Shown piece after piece: positions 1 through 9,255 of a stretch of 64,000 nucleotides of DNA (position 1 is the first letter of the stretch; every line of letters starts with the position of its first letter). Under the pieces are notes generated by a model. It was not told the origin of the DNA. It worked only from the letters and a program-made list of their open reading frames with translations, and did not search any database. The DNA comes from Nocardioides marmorisolisilvae (GTDB lineage: Bacteria > Actinomycetota > Actinomycetes > Propionibacteriales > Nocardioidaceae): assembly GCF_003725775.1 (NCBI RefSeq), contig NZ_RJSG01000001.1, forward strand, positions 526,746 through 590,745, read 5' to 3'. The translations under genes and the position numbers were made by a program.

Positions 1-1277
1 TTGACCACGACGGTCTGCTCGCGACCCGGTCCGACACCGACCGCCCAGAACGGCGCACCGGACATCTCCTCGAGCGCCTTGACGTAGATCTGCGCGTTCT
101 TCGGCAGGTCGTCGAAGCTGCGGCACCCGGAGATGTCCCCGCCCCAGCCGTCGAAGTACTCGTAGACGGGCTTCGCGTGGTGGTACTCGGTCTGGGTCAT
201 CGGCATCTCGTCGTGGCGGACGCCGTCGATCTCGTAGGCCACGCAGACCGGGATCCGCTCCCAGTGGTCGAGCACGTCGAGCTTGGTCAGGTAGAACTCG
301 GTCAGCCCGTTCACCCGCGCGGCGTACCGGGCGACGACGGCGTCGTACCAGCCGCAGCGCCGGGTGCGGCCGGTGGAGACACCGATCTCGCCGCCGATCT
401 TCTGCAGGTTGATGCCGTCCTCGTCGAACAGCTCGGTCGGGAACGGACCCGAGCCGACGCGGGTCGAGTACGCCTTGATCACCCCGATGACGCGGTCGAT
501 GCGCGTCGGGCCGATGCCGGCGCCGGTGCAGACACCGCCGGCGATCGGGCTGCTGGAGGTCACGAACGGGTAGGTGCCGTGGTCGACGTCGAGCATGGTG
601 GCCTGGGCGCCCTCGAAGAGCACCGTCTTGCCCTCGTCGAGCGCCTTGTTCAGCAGCAGGCTGGTGTCGGCGACCATCGGGCGCAGCCGCTCGGTGTAGG
701 TCAGCAGCTCCCCGACGACCGCCTCGACCTCGATCGCCCGGCGGTTGTAGACCTTCGCCAGCACCTGGTTGCGGACCTCGAGGGCAGCCTCGACCTTCTG
801 GCGCAGGATGTTCTCGTCGAAGAGGTCGGCGATCCGGATCCCGACGCGGTTCACCTTGTCGCCGTACGCCGGACCGATGCCGCGGCCGGTGGTGCCGATC
901 TGGTTCTTGCCGAGGAAGCGCTCGCTGACCTTGTCCACGGCCACGTGGTACGACGCGATCACGTGGGCGTTGCTGCTGACGACCAGTTGAGCGACCTCGA
1001 CGCCACGCTCGATCAGACCGTCGAGCTCGCGGAAGAGCGCCTCGGGCGAGACGACCACGCCGTTGGCGATGACCGAGGTCGCACCGGGGGTCAGGATGCC
1101 GCTGGGCAGCAGGTGGGTGGCGTACTTCTCGCCGTTGACGACGATGGTGTGACCGGCGTTGTGACCGCCGCTGGTGCGGACCACGTAGTCGATCGGCTGG
1201 CTGGTCGCGAGGAGGTCGGTGGCCTTCCCCTTGCCTTCATCACCCCACTGGGCTCCGAGGACGACGATCGCGGGCAT
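1..1277 (-). CDS. purA: Adenylosuccinate synthetase, 3' end cut off
   Basis: This enzyme joins IMP and aspartate with GTP hydrolysis to make adenylosuccinate, the first step of AMP synthesis in the cytoplasm. The protein opens [20 protein letters not shown], with the GDEGKGK phosphate-binding loop, followed by [20 protein letters not shown] and the KLDVLD region, all family hallmarks. About 425 of an expected 428-430 codons are inside the window, so only the last few residues are missing. The ATG ends at 1277. The gene is divergent from the lipid kinase across about 125 bases in which I see no gene. Identification is very secure. Confidence 0.97.
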   Translation of the reverse strand, partial: MPAIVVLGAQWGDEGKGKATDLLATSQPIDYVVRTSGGHNAGHTIVVNGEKYATHLLPSGILTPGATSVIANGVVVSPEALFRELDGLIERGVEVAQLVVSSNAHVIASYHVAVDKVSERFLGKNQIGTTGRGIGPAYGDKVNRVGIRIADLFDENILRQKVEAALEVRNQVLAKVYNRRAIEVEAVVGELLTYTERLRPMVADTSLLLNKALDEGKTVLFEGAQATMLDVDHGTYPFVTSSSPIAGGVCTGAGIGPTRIDRVIGVIKAYSTRVGSGPFPTELFDEDGINLQKIGGEIGVSTGRTRRCGWYDAVVARYAARVNGLTEFYLTKLDVLDHWERIPVCVAYEIDGVRHDEMPMTQTEYHHAKPVYEYFDGWGGDISGCRSFDDLPKNAQIYVKALEEMSGAPFWAVGVGPGREQTVVV

Positions 1278-1402
1278 GACACCACCCTTTCCAGGCAAAA
1301 AGTAAAGAACCCGACGTGCAACAGCACGGGGCTCTTGCGACCACACGCTACCAGAAACGGACCCCCCGTCCGCCGTTGCCGGAAGGGGCTAGGTTGTCGG
1401 GC

Positions 1403-2293
1403 GTGGACCCCCTCCTGCTCATCACGCACGCCGATGCGGGCAACGCCGACGCCCTGGGAGTGGCGCTCGAGGTTCTCGAGGGCCAGGCCTCCGTCGAGGT
1501 CTGCGAGACGAGCAATCCCGGCGAGCTGGACAGCATCCTGCACCGCGCCGGCAGCCGCCCGATCGTCGTCGCCGGCGGTGACGGCAGCCTGCACGCGGTG
1601 ATCGCGACGCTGCACCGCCGCAACGACCTGGCCGGCAAGACCCTCGGCCTGCTGCCGCTGGGCACCGGCAACGACTTCGCCCGCGCGGTCGACCTTCCGC
1701 TCGACCCGGTCGAGGCGGCCGAGGCTCTGCTCAAGAGCAGCCCGCACCCGATGGACCTGATCGTCGACGAGCTCGGCGAGGTCGTGGTCAACCACGTCCA
1801 CGTCGGCACCAGCGTGATGGCCAGCAAGCACGGGGCGACGTTCAAGGAGATCCTCGGGCCGTTCGGCCTCGGCCTGGTCGCCTACCCGCTCGGGGTGGCC
1901 CGAGCGGCCCTGAAGCCTTCCTCGATCCGGTTGCGGATCGAGGTCGACGGCGAGGTCGTGGCTGACGTGGACCGGCAGGTGCTGATGGTCGGGGTCGGCA
2001 ACGGGCCGACCGTCGGCGGTGGGGCTCCCCTCGCCCCGGACGCCGAGCCCGACGACGGGCGCCTCGACGTGGTGATCTCGTTCGCGATCGACCCGCTGGC
2101 CCGGGCCGGGTACGCGTTCGACCTCGTCCGGGGCAAGCACCCCGAGCGTCCCGACGTCGTCACCCTGCGCGGTCGCCAGGTCTCGATCTCCGGCGAGGAC
2201 TTCTGGATGAGCGCCGACGGCGAGATCAGCGGCCCGGAACGGCGCCGGTCCTGGCACCTCGAGCCGGCGGCGTACTCGCTCCTGCTCCCCTAG
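1403..2293 (+). CDS. Diacylglycerol/lipid kinase family protein
   Basis: Predicted soluble lipid kinase of the DAGK catalytic family (296 aa), which phosphorylates diacylglycerol or a related lipid. The nucleotide-binding motif VVAGGDGSLHAVI and the LPLGTGNDFARA motif lie in the N-terminal third, and a beta-rich C-terminal domain follows. I place the start at GTG 1403. TTG 1394 is in frame and sits better after the GGAAGGGG stretch at 1381-1388, so the true start may be nine bases upstream. The 3' end overlaps the convergent methyltransferase gene by four bases. The exact lipid substrate cannot be read from the sequence. Confidence 0.88.
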   Translation: MDPLLLITHADAGNADALGVALEVLEGQASVEVCETSNPGELDSILHRAGSRPIVVAGGDGSLHAVIATLHRRNDLAGKTLGLLPLGTGNDFARAVDLPLDPVEAAEALLKSSPHPMDLIVDELGEVVVNHVHVGTSVMASKHGATFKEILGPFGLGLVAYPLGVARAALKPSSIRLRIEVDGEVVADVDRQVLMVGVGNGPTVGGGAPLAPDAEPDDGRLDVVISFAIDPLARAGYAFDLVRGKHPERPDVVTLRGRQVSISGEDFWMSADGEISGPERRRSWHLEPAAYSLLLP

Positions 2294-3084
2294 GGCTTCC
2301 GGCCGATCCCGAGGAACGACGGCGCGAAGATCGTCGGCCGCACCGGTTGCCCGTCGAGGCGGTCGAACGCGGCACCCCAGCGACTCACGTCGGCCTCGGT
2401 CACCGCGCCCTGGGCGAGCATCACGTCGCGCGCCGCCCACAGCGGCGGCCGGATCCCCGGCGGCATCTCGATGATCGCGTAGGACCCGGTGAAGCTCTCC
2501 ACGACCAGGCCGGCCTCGGCGAGCAGCTGTCCGAGCCGCAGGCCGACCATCGGGTCGTTCCCGCGGGAGCCGTGGAAGTCGGCGTAGCGCTGCACCAGGT
2601 CGCTGAGCTCCGGGTCGCTGTCGAGCATGCGCATCCCGGTGAGGTCGACGTCGACGAGGTAGACGGCGCCCCCGGGCCGCACCAGCGACGCCAGGTGGTC
2701 GACGATCAGCTGCTCCTCGCCGCCGTTGTGGGCGAGCACGTGCCGCATCATCACGACGTCGACGGAACCCGGCTCGATCCCGGTCTCGGTGGCGGTTCCC
2801 TCGCGCAGGTCCACGTTGGCGACGCCGGACTCGGCGATCACCTGGCGGGCCGCGGCTCGGGCCTCCTCTGCGCGCTCGACCGCCACCACGCAGCCGTCAG
2901 GACCGACCATGCGGGCGAGCTCGACACTCATCGCCGCGGGCCCGCACCCGACGTCGGCGACCGTGGCACCAGCGACGACGCCGGCGAGGGCGAGCTGGGC
3001 GCCCTCGTCGGCCAGCGCCGTCTGCGCCATCAGCCGGTAGCGAGCGATCTCGGCCTCGCTCACGGCCAGGGTGTACTCAGCCAT
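2290..3084 (-). CDS. Class I SAM-dependent methyltransferase
   Basis: A 264-aa cytoplasmic methyltransferase with a Rossmann fold. The SAM-binding glycine motif is ADVGCGPAAMSVELA at about residues 40-54. An acidic residue ends the next strand (VAVERAEEA), and a post-I DVVMMRHVLAH motif follows. The start ATG at 3084 gives MAEYTLAVSEAEIARYR, the natural beginning of the fold; the frame stays open further upstream but reads as low-complexity noise. The gene is convergent with the lipid kinase (4-base overlap) and lies 47 bases downstream of the DUF3151 gene on the same strand. The methyl acceptor is unknown. Confidence 0.85.
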   Translation of the reverse strand: MAEYTLAVSEAEIARYRLMAQTALADEGAQLALAGVVAGATVADVGCGPAAMSVELARMVGPDGCVVAVERAEEARAAARQVIAESGVANVDLREGTATETGIEPGSVDVVMMRHVLAHNGGEEQLIVDHLASLVRPGGAVYLVDVDLTGMRMLDSDPELSDLVQRYADFHGSRGNDPMVGLRLGQLLAEAGLVVESFTGSYAIIEMPPGIRPPLWAARDVMLAQGAVTEADVSRWGAAFDRLDGQPVRPTIFAPSFLGIGRKP

Positions 3085-3131
3085 GGAGCCAGCATCATCG
3101 CGCGGGTGGCTGGCGTCCATGGCCCATCGGG

Positions 3132-3542
3132 CTACGTCAGGGCTTCGTAAGCCTCGGGGCTGGAGTCGCGCAGGAAGTCCGCGCAGCGCTGCTGCTCGTC
3201 GGTCTCCCCGATCCGGCCCGCGGCGACCGAGAGCGCCGCCAGGGCGCGCAGGAAGCCGCGGTTCGGGACGTGGTCCCACGGAACCGGGCCGTGACCCTTC
3301 CAGCCGTTGCGACGCAGCAGGTCGAGGCTGCGGTGGTAACCGACCCGCGCGAAGGCGTAGCCGACGACGTCGTCCGAGCCGTCGGCGAGCGCCTGCTCGG
3401 CGAGCACGGCCCAGGCGAGCGGCGACTCCGGGTGCGCGCGGACGACGTCCCGGGCCTCCTGGCCGTCGGCGAGGAGCGCCGCGGCGGGGTCCTCGGGCAG
3501 GTGGGTGGGCGGGGGTCCGGCCATCAGGTCTTGGAAACTCAT
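3132..3542 (-). CDS. DUF3151 family protein
   Basis: A 136-aa acidic protein of the actinobacterial DUF3151 family, recognised by the DVVRAHPESPLAWAVLAE segment, the FARVGYHRSLDLLRRNGWKG segment and a C-terminal helix with DEQQRCADFL. The helical pairs look like a TPR-type fold. Members commonly sit near purA and fba in actinobacteria, as here, which supports the call. No function is established. It is divergent from the MFS transporter with only 36 bases between the starts, so the two promoters must overlap. Confidence 0.85.
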   Translation of the reverse strand: MSFQDLMAGPPPTHLPEDPAAALLADGQEARDVVRAHPESPLAWAVLAEQALADGSDDVVGYAFARVGYHRSLDLLRRNGWKGHGPVPWDHVPNRGFLRALAALSVAAGRIGETDEQQRCADFLRDSSPEAYEALT

Positions 3543-3578
3543 GGAGTAATTGTCCACGGTCGGGTGTTGAGTAGGACC

Positions 3579-5087
3579 GTGACCCAGACGACGACGCCCT
3601 CGGCCCAGCCTTCCCAGCAGCCTGAGGTGCGGCCGTGGCCGGCGCTCTTCTCGCTGGTGCTCGGCTTCTTCATGATCCTGGTGGACCTCACCATCGTCAC
3701 GGTGGCGACCCCGACGATCATCGACAAGCTCCACGCGAGCGTGAACGAGACCCTCTGGGTCTCCAGCGCCTACATGCTCGCGTACGCCGTGCCGGTGCTG
3801 ATCATGGGCCGACTCGGCGACCGCTACGGGTCCAAGAACCTCTACCTGGCCGGCCTCGCGGTCTTCACGCTCGCGTCGCTGTGGTGCGGCCTGGCCGGCG
3901 GCATCACGATGCTGATCATCGCCCGCGTGGTGCAGGGCTTCGGCGCCTCGATGATCACGCCGCAGACGATGGCGATCATCACCCGGATCTTCCCGGCCGC
4001 CGAGCGCGGCAAGGCGATGGCGGTCTGGGGTGCGACCGCCGGTGTCGCCATGGTCGTCGGCCCGATCCTCGGTGGCGTGCTGACCAGCAGCCTCGGCTGG
4101 GAGTGGATCTTCTTCGTGAACATCCCGGTCGGCGTCGTCGGCTTCTTCCTGGCCGTGCGCAACGTCCCGGCGCTCTCGACCAACGAGCACCAGTTCGACT
4201 GGCTGGGCGTGGCGCTGTCCGGCGTCGGCCTGTTCCTGCTCGCGTTCGGGATCCAGCAGGGACACTCCGAGAACTGGGCTGGCTGGATCATCGCGATGAT
4301 CGTCGGCGGCGTGGTGTTCCTGGCCGCCTTCGTCTTCTGGCAGTCGCGCAACAAGAAGGAACCGCTGGTCCCGCTCAGCGTCTTCCGCGACCGCAACTTC
4401 TCGGTCTCGAACGTCGCGATCACCGTGATGGGCTTCGTCGGCGTCTCGATGGGTTACCCGCTGATGCTGTGGGCCCAGGCGGTGCTCGGCTACAGCGCGA
4501 CCAAGGCCGCGCTGCTGATGTTCCCGATGGCGATCATGTCGATCATCCTGGCCAAGCCCGTCGGCGGTCTGACCGACCGGGTGCACCCCCGGATCATCGT
4601 GAGCACCGGCTTCGTGCTGAGCATCATCGGCATGTTCTCGCTGGCCACCCAGCTCAAGCCGGACACCTCGATCTTCCTGGTCGCGGTCTTCCAGGTCATC
4701 CTCGGCGCGGGCAACGCGTTCATCTGGGCACCGACCGCAGCCACCGCCAACCGGAACCTGCCGCTGCACCTGGCCGGCGCCGGTGCAGGTGTCTACAACG
4801 CCACCCGCCAGGTCGGCTCGGTGGTCGGCTCGGCCGCCATCGCGGTGATGATGAGCAGCCGGCTCTCGCACTACCTGCCGGGCGCTGCTGCGCACGGCGA
4901 GGCCGGTGCGCAGAAGATCACCGACCCGCACGTGGCCGACCTGTTCGCGAAGGCCATGCAGCAGTCGCTGCTGCTGCCGGCCAGCATCTACTTCATCGGC
5001 CTGATCGCGGTACTGCTCTACGAAGCGCCGAAGCACACCGGCTACGGCGCGGCGGCTGCTCCGGTCGCGGCACCGGCTTCAGACTGA
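3579..5087 (+). CDS. MFS drug/proton antiporter, DHA2 (14-TM) family
   Basis: A 502-aa inner-membrane major facilitator with 14 predicted helices, likely a proton-coupled efflux pump. Visible signatures are LVDLTIVTVATPTI in helix 1 (DHA2 motif D1), the loop 2-3 motif GRLGDRYGSKN and the motif C-like GPILGGVLTSSLGWEWIFF. The start is GTG 3579. GTG 3564 is also in frame but has a poorer context. The stop codon lies inside the 107-base hairpin repeat that separates this gene from convergent fba. The substrate is unknown; EmrB/QacA-like multidrug export is the usual annotation. Confidence 0.9.
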   Translation: MTQTTTPSAQPSQQPEVRPWPALFSLVLGFFMILVDLTIVTVATPTIIDKLHASVNETLWVSSAYMLAYAVPVLIMGRLGDRYGSKNLYLAGLAVFTLASLWCGLAGGITMLIIARVVQGFGASMITPQTMAIITRIFPAAERGKAMAVWGATAGVAMVVGPILGGVLTSSLGWEWIFFVNIPVGVVGFFLAVRNVPALSTNEHQFDWLGVALSGVGLFLLAFGIQQGHSENWAGWIIAMIVGGVVFLAAFVFWQSRNKKEPLVPLSVFRDRNFSVSNVAITVMGFVGVSMGYPLMLWAQAVLGYSATKAALLMFPMAIMSIILAKPVGGLTDRVHPRIIVSTGFVLSIIGMFSLATQLKPDTSIFLVAVFQVILGAGNAFIWAPTAATANRNLPLHLAGAGAGVYNATRQVGSVVGSAAIAVMMSSRLSHYLPGAAAHGEAGAQKITDPHVADLFAKAMQQSLLLPASIYFIGLIAVLLYEAPKHTGYGAAAAPVAAPASD

Positions 5088-5190
5088 GCGCCCGTCACCG
5101 GGTTTCGACACGCTCCGTCGCGCCCTCGTTCCTCGGTCGCGGTCGCTGCTCAACCACCGACGATCAAGTCCGCTGACGCGTCCTTGATCA
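5084..5190. repeat. Dispersed 107-bp hairpin repeat, copy A
   Basis: A 107-bp element almost identical to 23034-23140 (9 differences). It fills the space between two convergent genes and contains both stop codons (MFS TGA at 5085-5087, fba TGA on the minus strand at 5188-5190). It starts near GGTTTCGACACGCTC, has a central hairpin (5119-5125 with 5135-5141, one mismatch), then CTCAACCACCG and a second stem of GATCAAG with CTTGATC. It probably works as a two-way transcription end, but its repetition points to a REP-like family. Confidence 0.85.
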
Positions 5191-6219
5191 GCCGATCGAC
5201 TGGCCGTTGCTGCGCAGGTTCTCGCAGGCCTCGACGACGCGGGCGGCCATGCCGGCCTCGGCGGCCTTGCCCCAGGCGCGCGGGTCGTAGGTCTTCTTGT
5301 CGCCGACCTCGCCGTCGACCTTCAGCACACCGTCGTAGTTGTTGAACATGTGCGCCGCGACCGGGCGGGTGAAGGCGTACTGGGTGTCGGTGTCGACGTT
5401 CATCTTGATGACGCCGAAGTCGACGGCTGCGCTGATCTCCTCGGCGGTCGAGCCCGAGCCACCGTGGAAGACCAGGTCGAACGGCTTGGAGCCGGCCGGG
5501 AGGCCGAGCTTCTCGACGACGGCCTCCTGGGCGGCCTTGAGGATCTCCGGGCGCAGCTTCACGTTGCCCGGCTTGTAGACGCCGTGCACGTTGCCGAAGG
5601 TCAGCGCGGTCATGTAGCGGCCGTTCTCGCCGGTGCCGAGCGCGGCAGCGGTGGCCAGGGCGTCCTCGGGAGTGGTGTACAGCTTCTCGTCGATGGCGCC
5701 GACGATGCCGTCCTCCTCGCCACCGACGACGCCGATCTCGACCTCGAGGATGATGTGCGCGGCCGCGCAGTCGGCGAGCAGCTCCTGGGCGATCTTGAGG
5801 TTCTCGTCCATCGGCACCGCGGAGCCGTCCCACATGTGCGACTGGAACAGCGGCGCCTCGCCGCGGGCGACCCGCTCCTTGCTGATCGCGATCAGCGGAC
5901 GGACGAACCCGTCGAGCTTGTCCTTGGGGCAGTGATCGGTGTGCAGCGCGATGTTGACCGGGTAGTTCTTGGCGACCTCGGCGGCGTACGCGGCGAAGGC
6001 GACCGAACCGGTGACCATGTTCTTGATCGTCGGGCCGGAGAGGTACTCGGCACCGCCGGTGGAGATCTGGATGATGCCGTCGCTGCCGGCGTCGGCGAAT
6101 CCCTGGAGCGCGGCGTTCAGCGTCTGCGACGAGGAGACGTTGATGGCCGGGAAGGCGAAGGACTTCGACTTCGCGGCGTCGAGCATCTCGGCGTACTTCT
6201 CGGGTGTTGCGACGGGCAT
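5188..6219 (-). CDS. fba: Fructose-bisphosphate aldolase, class II
   Basis: Cleaves fructose 1,6-bisphosphate to dihydroxyacetone phosphate and glyceraldehyde 3-phosphate in glycolysis, and runs in reverse in gluconeogenesis. The 343-aa protein has the zinc-ligand motif ALHTDHCPKDK, the EVEIGVVGGEEDG loop, TFGNVHGVYKPGNVKL, and the C-terminal VFHGGSGST and KMNVDTDTQYAF motifs of class IIA enzymes. The ATG is preceded by GAGGAG with good spacing. Its stop codon is the edge base triplet of the hairpin repeat, and marP ends the same way at the other copy. Very secure. Confidence 0.97.
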   Translation of the reverse strand: MPVATPEKYAEMLDAAKSKSFAFPAINVSSSQTLNAALQGFADAGSDGIIQISTGGAEYLSGPTIKNMVTGSVAFAAYAAEVAKNYPVNIALHTDHCPKDKLDGFVRPLIAISKERVARGEAPLFQSHMWDGSAVPMDENLKIAQELLADCAAAHIILEVEIGVVGGEEDGIVGAIDEKLYTTPEDALATAAALGTGENGRYMTALTFGNVHGVYKPGNVKLRPEILKAAQEAVVEKLGLPAGSKPFDLVFHGGSGSTAEEISAAVDFGVIKMNVDTDTQYAFTRPVAAHMFNNYDGVLKVDGEVGDKKTYDPRAWGKAAEAGMAARVVEACENLRSNGQSIG

Positions 6220-6285
6220 GCGAAATCTCCTCGGGAAACGTCAGATGTGGCCAACCCTAAACGACCTCGGGACTACCTTCGATCC

Positions 6286-6660
6286 ATGCTCACTTTGACC
6301 CCACAGGCTCGGGCCATCGCCGCGTTCACGATCGCGGTGCTCTTGGTGATGGGCCAGCTCAACAGGATCGTGGCGGCCTTCGTCGTCGCCTTCGGAGACA
6401 GCTACCCCAGTGGCCGCGGCGGGGCGTTCCTGACAAGCCTGATCGCGGTCGCGATCGCCGGACTGGTGACGTTCAACGCGGTCAGCGCCGTCGGTCTCCT
6501 CGCCAGCTCGCCGGGCTGGGAGAACCACCTGGCGCGCGCCGCGGTGCTGGTCGCCCTGATCGGCCTCATGATCGCGGTCCTGACCGGGATCGCCGCGGTG
6601 GCGAACAGCAGCGGAGACATGCCGGGCAACGGCGGCTTCGTCCCGTACCTCTTCTACTGA
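6286..6660 (+). CDS. Small membrane protein, unknown function
   Basis: A 124-aa hydrophobic protein with about three transmembrane helices (roughly residues 8-35, 45-70 and 82-105) and a short polar loop with PSGRGG. The start is ATG 6286. It is divergent from fba by 66 bases and has GC content and codon use like its neighbours. I do not recognise the family. It is probably an integral membrane protein of the cytoplasmic membrane. Confidence 0.7.
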   Translation: MLTLTPQARAIAAFTIAVLLVMGQLNRIVAAFVVAFGDSYPSGRGGAFLTSLIAVAIAGLVTFNAVSAVGLLASSPGWENHLARAAVLVALIGLMIAVLTGIAAVANSSGDMPGNGGFVPYLFY

Positions 6661-6687
6661 TCCGGCCGCCGCTGGCGTTCCTTGATA

Positions 6688-6717
6688 CCTAGAACTACTA
6701 TGTATAGAGGTTCTAGG
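6688..6717. promoter_or_regulatory. 30-bp palindromic operator before padR
   Basis: CCTAGAAC at 6688-6695 is perfectly mirrored by GTTCTAGG at 6710-6717, and the inner CTAT-GT-ATAG (6698-6707) has the same centre. That gives 24 of 28 paired positions around 6702/6703. The site lies 14 bases before the padR start and includes a TATGTATAG stretch that could be the -10 region. This is the expected arrangement for PadR self-repression, whose sites often carry an ATGTAT/ATACAT-like core. Confidence 0.75.
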
Positions 6718-6731
6718 GAAGGGACGCGCGC

Positions 6732-7097
6732 ATGCACATCGCCAAGGATCTGGTCGCCGCCTCGACGACCCCGCTGGTGCTCGGCATCCTGGCCGAGGGC
6801 GAGAGCTACGGGTACGCGCTGCTGAAGCAGGTCGGCGAGCTCTCCGGCGGGCACCTGGAGTGGACCGACGGGCTGCTCTACCCCCTGCTCCACCGGCTCG
6901 AGCGCCTCGGGCACGTGGAGTCCGTCTGGCGCCAACCCGCCACCGGGCGCAAGCGGAAGTACTACCGGATCACCGAGCAGGGTCGCGCCGAGCTGGCCGA
7001 GCAGCACCGCCAGTGGAGCACCGTCGTGGACACCCTGCGCAACGTCTGGCAGGACAACTTCTCAGTCGCCCCGCTGCGTCCGGCGACGGAGGCCTGA
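6732..7097 (+). CDS. PadR family transcriptional regulator
   Basis: A 121-aa winged-helix repressor. It has the PadR signature ILAEGESYGYALLKQVGELS, then TDGLLYPLLHRLERLGHVES as the recognition region, the wing RKRKYYRITEQGRAEL (residues around 75-92) and a C-terminal dimerisation helix. It is followed after three bases by the membrane protein it most likely controls. The start is ATG 6732, directly downstream of a 30-bp palindrome that is probably its own operator. Ligand unknown; the family often senses drugs or phenolics. Confidence 0.92.
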   Translation: MHIAKDLVAASTTPLVLGILAEGESYGYALLKQVGELSGGHLEWTDGLLYPLLHRLERLGHVESVWRQPATGRKRKYYRITEQGRAELAEQHRQWSTVVDTLRNVWQDNFSVAPLRPATEA

Positions 7098-7100
7098 GCG

Positions 7101-8465
7101 ATGGCCGAGAACACGCTCGAGGCGCAGATCGACGAGTGGCGCCGCTACGTCCGCGGCCGTCAGGTCGTCAGCCCGGCCGACGGTGACGAGCTCGAGGACC
7201 ATCTCCGGGCCCGCATCGAGGAGCTCACCGACTCCGGCTTGTCCGCCGACGAGGCGTTCCTGGTCGCGGTGAAGCGGATCGGCAGCTTGGACGCCCTCAC
7301 CCGTGAGTTCGCCCGGGAGCACTCCGACCGGCTCTGGAAGCAGCTGGTGCTCGGGACCAGCAGCCCGGACGACGGCGGCCGTCCCCGGTCCCTTCTGATC
7401 GCACTCGGCTGGGCCGTGGCAGCGGCGGTCCTGTTCAAGGTGCCGGCCCTGTTCGGGGCATCGCTGGAGCACGGCACCTTCTACGCGGCGAACGCCAGCC
7501 TGCTCGCCCTGGCTCCCCTGGCCGGCTACCTGACCACAGTCCGCGGGACGAACCGGCGGACGATCGCGGTCGTCACCGCGCTCTTCGCCCTGGGGGTGCT
7601 CGGAGCGAACCTCTACCTGGCCAGCAGCAAGGACGACGTCTCCTTGCTGACCTTCCTGCACCTGCCGATCGCCCTCTGGATCGCGGTCGGGGTCGCCTAC
7701 ACCGACGGCGACTGGCGCACCGGCCCGCCCTGGATGGACTTCATCCGGTTCACCGGCGAGTGGGTCATCTACCTGGTGCTGATCGCGCTCGGCGGCGGCG
7801 TGCTGACCGGCCTCACCGGCGCCGCGCTCAACGCCACTGGTGTCGACCCCGAGGTCTTCGTCTTCCAGTGGATGCTGCCGTGCGGGGCGGTCGGAGCGGC
7901 CGTGGTCGCAGCCTGGCTGGTCGAGGAGAAGAAGAGCGTCATCGAGAACATGGCGCCGGTGCTCGGCAAGGTGTTCACCCCGCTGTTCGTGGCCACCCTC
8001 GTCGGCCTGGCGGTCACCATCGTGGTCAACGGCATCGACGTCGACCGGGACGCACTGATCCTCTTCGACCTGGTCCTCGTCGTGGTCCTCGGCCTGATCG
8101 TCTACGGCATCTCCTCACGGGATCCCGCGGACGGCCCCGGCCTGTTCGACTGGCTCCAGCTCGGGCTGGTCAAGGCCGCCCTGCTGGTCGACCTGCTGGT
8201 CCTGGTCGCGCTCGCGATGCGGCTCTCCGACTATGGCTTCAGCTCCAACCGAACCGCGGCGCTCGGCGAGAACGTGGTGCTGCTGGTCAACCTGCTCTGG
8301 TCGGCGTGGTTGCTGCTCGGATTCGCCCGCGGTCGCACCCGGTTCGCGGTCCTCGAGTCGTGGCAGACCCGCTACGTCTGGGTCTACGCGGTCTGGGCCT
8401 GGGTGGTCGTGTTCGCCTTCCCCCTGATCTTCGGGTTCGACGTCAGCAACTTCAGGCTCGACTAG
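7101..8465 (+). CDS. Membrane protein with N-terminal permease-prefix domain
   Basis: A 454-aa protein translated with padR. Residues 1-75 form a soluble helical domain (EAQIDEWRRYVRGR, LEDHLRARIEEL, AFLVAVKRIG) of the permease-prefix/HAAS type that often follows PadR regulators. The rest is about ten transmembrane helices with short loops and no recognised catalytic motif. The pairing suggests that PadR senses a signal and adjusts this membrane protein, possibly an envelope-stress or transport factor. Function unproven; there is no ABC ATPase partner next to it. Confidence 0.8.
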   Translation: MAENTLEAQIDEWRRYVRGRQVVSPADGDELEDHLRARIEELTDSGLSADEAFLVAVKRIGSLDALTREFAREHSDRLWKQLVLGTSSPDDGGRPRSLLIALGWAVAAAVLFKVPALFGASLEHGTFYAANASLLALAPLAGYLTTVRGTNRRTIAVVTALFALGVLGANLYLASSKDDVSLLTFLHLPIALWIAVGVAYTDGDWRTGPPWMDFIRFTGEWVIYLVLIALGGGVLTGLTGAALNATGVDPEVFVFQWMLPCGAVGAAVVAAWLVEEKKSVIENMAPVLGKVFTPLFVATLVGLAVTIVVNGIDVDRDALILFDLVLVVVLGLIVYGISSRDPADGPGLFDWLQLGLVKAALLVDLLVLVALAMRLSDYGFSSNRTAALGENVVLLVNLLWSAWLLLGFARGRTRFAVLESWQTRYVWVYAVWAWVVVFAFPLIFGFDVSNFRLD

Positions 8466-8493
8466 GCCGCCGTGCTCGACCGGTGGCCAGGGA

Positions 8494-9189
8494 CTAGCCG
8501 CGCCAGGCGTCCTCGCCGGTCAGGTCCGCGTAGGTCCGGACCCAGGAGTGCATCGCGATCGCGGCGGCGGCCGAGGCGTTGATCGACCGGGTCGAGCCGA
8601 ACTGCGCGATCGAGAACGTCCCGTCGCAGGCCGCCCGGGCCCCCTCGGAGAGCCCCGGACCCTCCTGGCCGAAGAGGAAGCAGACCCGCCGCGGCATCTC
8701 CATCGTCTCGAGGTGCGCCGACCCGGGCAGGTTGTCGATGCCGAGCAGGCGGACGGCACCACCCGGGTGCTGGTGCAGGTAGGCCGCGAGCGCCGCGGCG
8801 TCCTCGTGGTGGCGGACGTGCTGGTAGCGGTCGGTGACCATCGCCCCGCGCCGGTTCCAGCGCTTGTTGCCGACGATGTGCACCTCGGCGGCGAGGAACG
8901 CGTTCGCCGAGCGGACGATGGTGCCGATGTTGAAGTCGTGCTGCCAGTTCTCGATGGCCACGTGGAAGTCGTGCCGGCGCGAGTCCAGGTCCGCGACGAT
9001 CGCGGCCATCGTCCAGTAGCGGTAGCGGTCCACCACGTTGCGCCGGTCGCCGTGCGCCAGAAGCTCCGGGTCGTACTCGGAACCGTCCGGCAGCGGACCC
9101 TCCCAGGGACCGACCCCGACCTCGGCCGGACCGTGCGGCATCGGGTCGTAGGGCGCCCTCTCCTGGTTCTGCTCGGGCGCCTCGTCCAC
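8494..9189 (-). CDS. TrmH/SpoU-family RNA methyltransferase
   Basis: A 231-aa 2'-O-ribose methyltransferase of the SPOUT superfamily. The three SpoU motifs are clear: NIGTIVRSANAFLAAEVHIV (motif 1), VCFLFGQEGPGLS (motif 2) and FSIAQFGSTRSINASAAAAI (motif 3, forming the deep trefoil knot). A 60-residue, Pro-rich and acidic N-terminal extension precedes the fold. Translation starts at GTG 9189. The target (tRNA or rRNA ribose) cannot be decided. It is convergent with the PadR-linked membrane protein and divergent from the DedA gene. Confidence 0.92.
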   Translation of the reverse strand: MDEAPEQNQERAPYDPMPHGPAEVGVGPWEGPLPDGSEYDPELLAHGDRRNVVDRYRYWTMAAIVADLDSRRHDFHVAIENWQHDFNIGTIVRSANAFLAAEVHIVGNKRWNRRGAMVTDRYQHVRHHEDAAALAAYLHQHPGGAVRLLGIDNLPGSAHLETMEMPRRVCFLFGQEGPGLSEGARAACDGTFSIAQFGSTRSINASAAAAIAMHSWVRTYADLTGEDAWRG

Positions 9190-9255
9190 GCGCCCACCCT
9201 AGGCGTTCTCGGAATCGTCAGGCGCCGTTCAGGCGGGGACAGATACGCTCACCGC

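Noticed and set aside
177-1601. A 474-codon plus-strand frame across purA
   Set aside because: It is the complement of an unmistakable PurA coding sequence.
3132-5036. A 634-codon frame joining DUF3151 to sequence antisense to the MFS gene
   Set aside because: Only the last 136 codons match a family; the rest is His/Asp/Arg-rich noise opposite a clear 14-helix transporter.
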